From: an uncultured Eubacteriales bacterium
GTDB lineage: Bacteria > Bacillota > Clostridia > Christensenellales > Borkfalkiaceae
Length of the DNA stretch: 15,604 nt
Direction: 5' to 3'
NCBI GenBank assembly: GCA_949745625.1
Contig: CATJZR010000148.1
Span: 1 to 15,604, forward strand
Shown: positions 14,559-15,604 of the stretch, in pieces
How positions within the stretch are numbered: position 1 is the first letter of the stretch
Layout of the letters: each line of letters begins with the position of its first letter
Notes under the pieces: model-generated
Told to the model about the DNA's origin: nothing
The model's database searches: none
The model's input: only the letters and a program-made list of their open reading frames with translations
Program-made: the position numbers and the translations under genes

Positions 14559-15604
14559 ATGGGTAAGCTTTTAAAGCTTTCGGCGGTCTGTGCCGCGGCG
14601 GTTGCGCTATGTGCGGCGGGCTGCGGAGTGGAAGTACATAATCATTCGGACGGCAACGGCGACGGAGTTTGCGACGGGTGCGGCGAAAGGACGACGGTAG
14701 AGCTGTCTTTTTATGCGATAAACGACCTGCACGGCAAGTATATCGACACCGACGTTCAGCCCGGCGTGGACGAGTTTACCGCCTATATGAAGGCGCTGTA
14801 CGCCGACCCCGCCCGCGAAGAAATTTTGCTCTCTTCGGGCGATACCTGGCAGGGCACCGTGGAATCCTCCACCAACAAGGGGCGGCTTCTCACCGAATGG
14901 ATGAACGAGCTTGACTTTGCGTCGATGACGCTCGGCAACCACGAATACGATTGGGGCTCGCAGGTGTTAAAGCCCAACAGCGAGCTGGCGGAATTTCCGT
15001 TCCTTGCCATCAACGTAACCTATAACGGCAAGCCCGCGGATTACTGCCGCGCTTCCACCGTAGTGGAAAGGGGCGGCGTAAAAATAGGCATAATCGGCGC
15101 GATAGGCGATTGTCTCGGCTCGATTTCGGGCGACTTCACCGCAGGGCTTAAATTTGCTACGGGCAGCGCGTTGACCTCGCTGGTTAAGGCAGAATCGGAA
15201 AAGCTGAGGGCGGAAGGCTGCGAATTTATAGTATATTCCATTCACGACGGATACGGCGAAAGCTTTTCCGCTTCGAGCGTTAACGAGGTTTCCTCGCGCG
15301 AAATTTCAAGCTATTACGACGTTTCGCTGTCCGACGGCTACGTCGATTTGGTTTTCGAGGGACACACTCACCAGCGCTATATTTTAAAGGACGAACACGG
15401 CGTTTACCATTTGCAGGGCGGCGGCGAAAACAGCTTCGTAAGCTCTGCCGAGGTTTCGCTGAACAGAGCGACGAGGGAATTCACTGTTAAGCCAAGGCTT
15501 ATAAGCAGCAGCGTTTACGCGGACGGCGAAAGCGACCCCGTAGTGGGCGAGCTGTTCGATAAATATTTTCCGACCGACAATCCTTACACGACCGTGCTCG
15601 GGAC
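14559..15604 (+). CDS. 5'-nucleotidase-family metallophosphoesterase lipoprotein (3' end outside window)
   Basis: The frame is open from ATG 14559 to the window edge, giving 348 codons of a longer gene. The N-terminus is a signal peptide (MGKLLKLSAVCAAAVALCAAG) with a probable lipidated Cys22 in AAGC. A short H-N-H-S-D...C-D-G-C-G segment (27-42) follows. Residues about 47-275 form a calcineurin-like phosphoesterase domain with the metal motifs N-D-L-H (55-58), G-D-T (94-96), G-N-H-E (126-129), His229 in YSIHDG and G-H-T-H (268-271). These fit the UshA/YfkN 5'-nucleotidase group, in which a C-terminal substrate domain would follow off-window. The likely role is dephosphorylation of external nucleotides to nucleosides. 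The ATG is only 3 bases after the cdd stop, in the same frame, with no clear Shine-Dalgarno, so translation probably depends on coupling to cdd. 2',3'-cyclic phosphodiesterase or another substrate is possible. Confidence 0.9.
   Translation, partial: MGKLLKLSAVCAAAVALCAAGCGVEVHNHSDGNGDGVCDGCGERTTVELSFYAINDLHGKYIDTDVQPGVDEFTAYMKALYADPAREEILLSSGDTWQGTVESSTNKGRLLTEWMNELDFASMTLGNHEYDWGSQVLKPNSELAEFPFLAINVTYNGKPADYCRASTVVERGGVKIGIIGAIGDCLGSISGDFTAGLKFATGSALTSLVKAESEKLRAEGCEFIVYSIHDGYGESFSASSVNEVSSREISSYYDVSLSDGYVDLVFEGHTHQRYILKDEHGVYHLQGGGENSFVSSAEVSLNRATREFTVKPRLISSSVYADGESDPVVGELFDKYFPTDNPYTTVLG

Noticed and set aside
14649..14684. Dockerin or EF-hand calcium loop in the nucleotidase N-terminus
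   Set aside because: Only one D-x-N-x-D-G loop is present and it contains cysteines, whereas dockerins need two paired loops and helices.

Overview
The window reads as chromosomal DNA of an uncultured gut-type Clostridium relative (Firmicutes/Clostridia; the huge beta-rich lipoproteins and codon use suggest a Christensenellales/Borkfalkia-like lineage, but this is inference and no rRNA or marker gene is present to prove it). All convincing genes lie on the + strand in two blocks, separated by a rho-independent terminator and a consensus sigma-A promoter.

Block 1 (1-11453) codes for surface proteins. It begins with the 3' part of an unrecognised gene (1-690). After a 64-base gap holding two hairpins, the second overlapping the ribosome binding site, comes a 1461-residue lipoprotein built from seven bacterial Ig-like repeats and a beta-rich C-terminal half (755-5140). 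Nineteen bases later starts a 2097-residue lipoprotein (5160-11453). It carries three H-x-[YF]-G-x-W repeats, nine Listeria-Bacteroides (InlB B-type, 'Flg_new') repeats, two copies of a jelly-roll-like module inside a 357-residue tandem duplication, and a third divergent sandwich at its end. Neither protein has an LPXTG or other C-terminal anchor; both have a lipobox. A module of the form G-x-Y...L-[DN]-G-x-G...G-x-Y appears to recur in both. Their function cannot be told from sequence; a surface ligand- or glycan-binding role is an inference from architecture only.

Block 2 (11545-15604) is a nucleoside salvage/catabolism operon: promoter, deoC, deoD, deoB, cdd and the 5' part of a secreted 5'-nucleotidase-family lipoprotein that runs off the right edge. 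The genes overlap (ATGA, TAATG, ATGA) or sit 3 bases apart, so they are almost certainly co-transcribed and translationally coupled. In the pathway, the surface nucleotidase would release nucleosides from external nucleotides, Cdd deaminates (deoxy)cytidine, DeoD phosphorolyses purine (deoxy)nucleosides, DeoB converts (deoxy)ribose-1-phosphate to the 5-phosphate, and DeoC splits deoxyribose-5-phosphate to glyceraldehyde-3-phosphate and acetaldehyde. No pyrimidine nucleoside phosphorylase, nucleoside transporter or regulator is in the window.

No tRNA, rRNA, CRISPR array, insertion sequence, prophage gene or riboswitch was recognised, and no gene-free stretch exceeds 300 bases. I did not find a clearly new defence or enzymatic system; the most open biology is the pair of giant modular lipoproteins.
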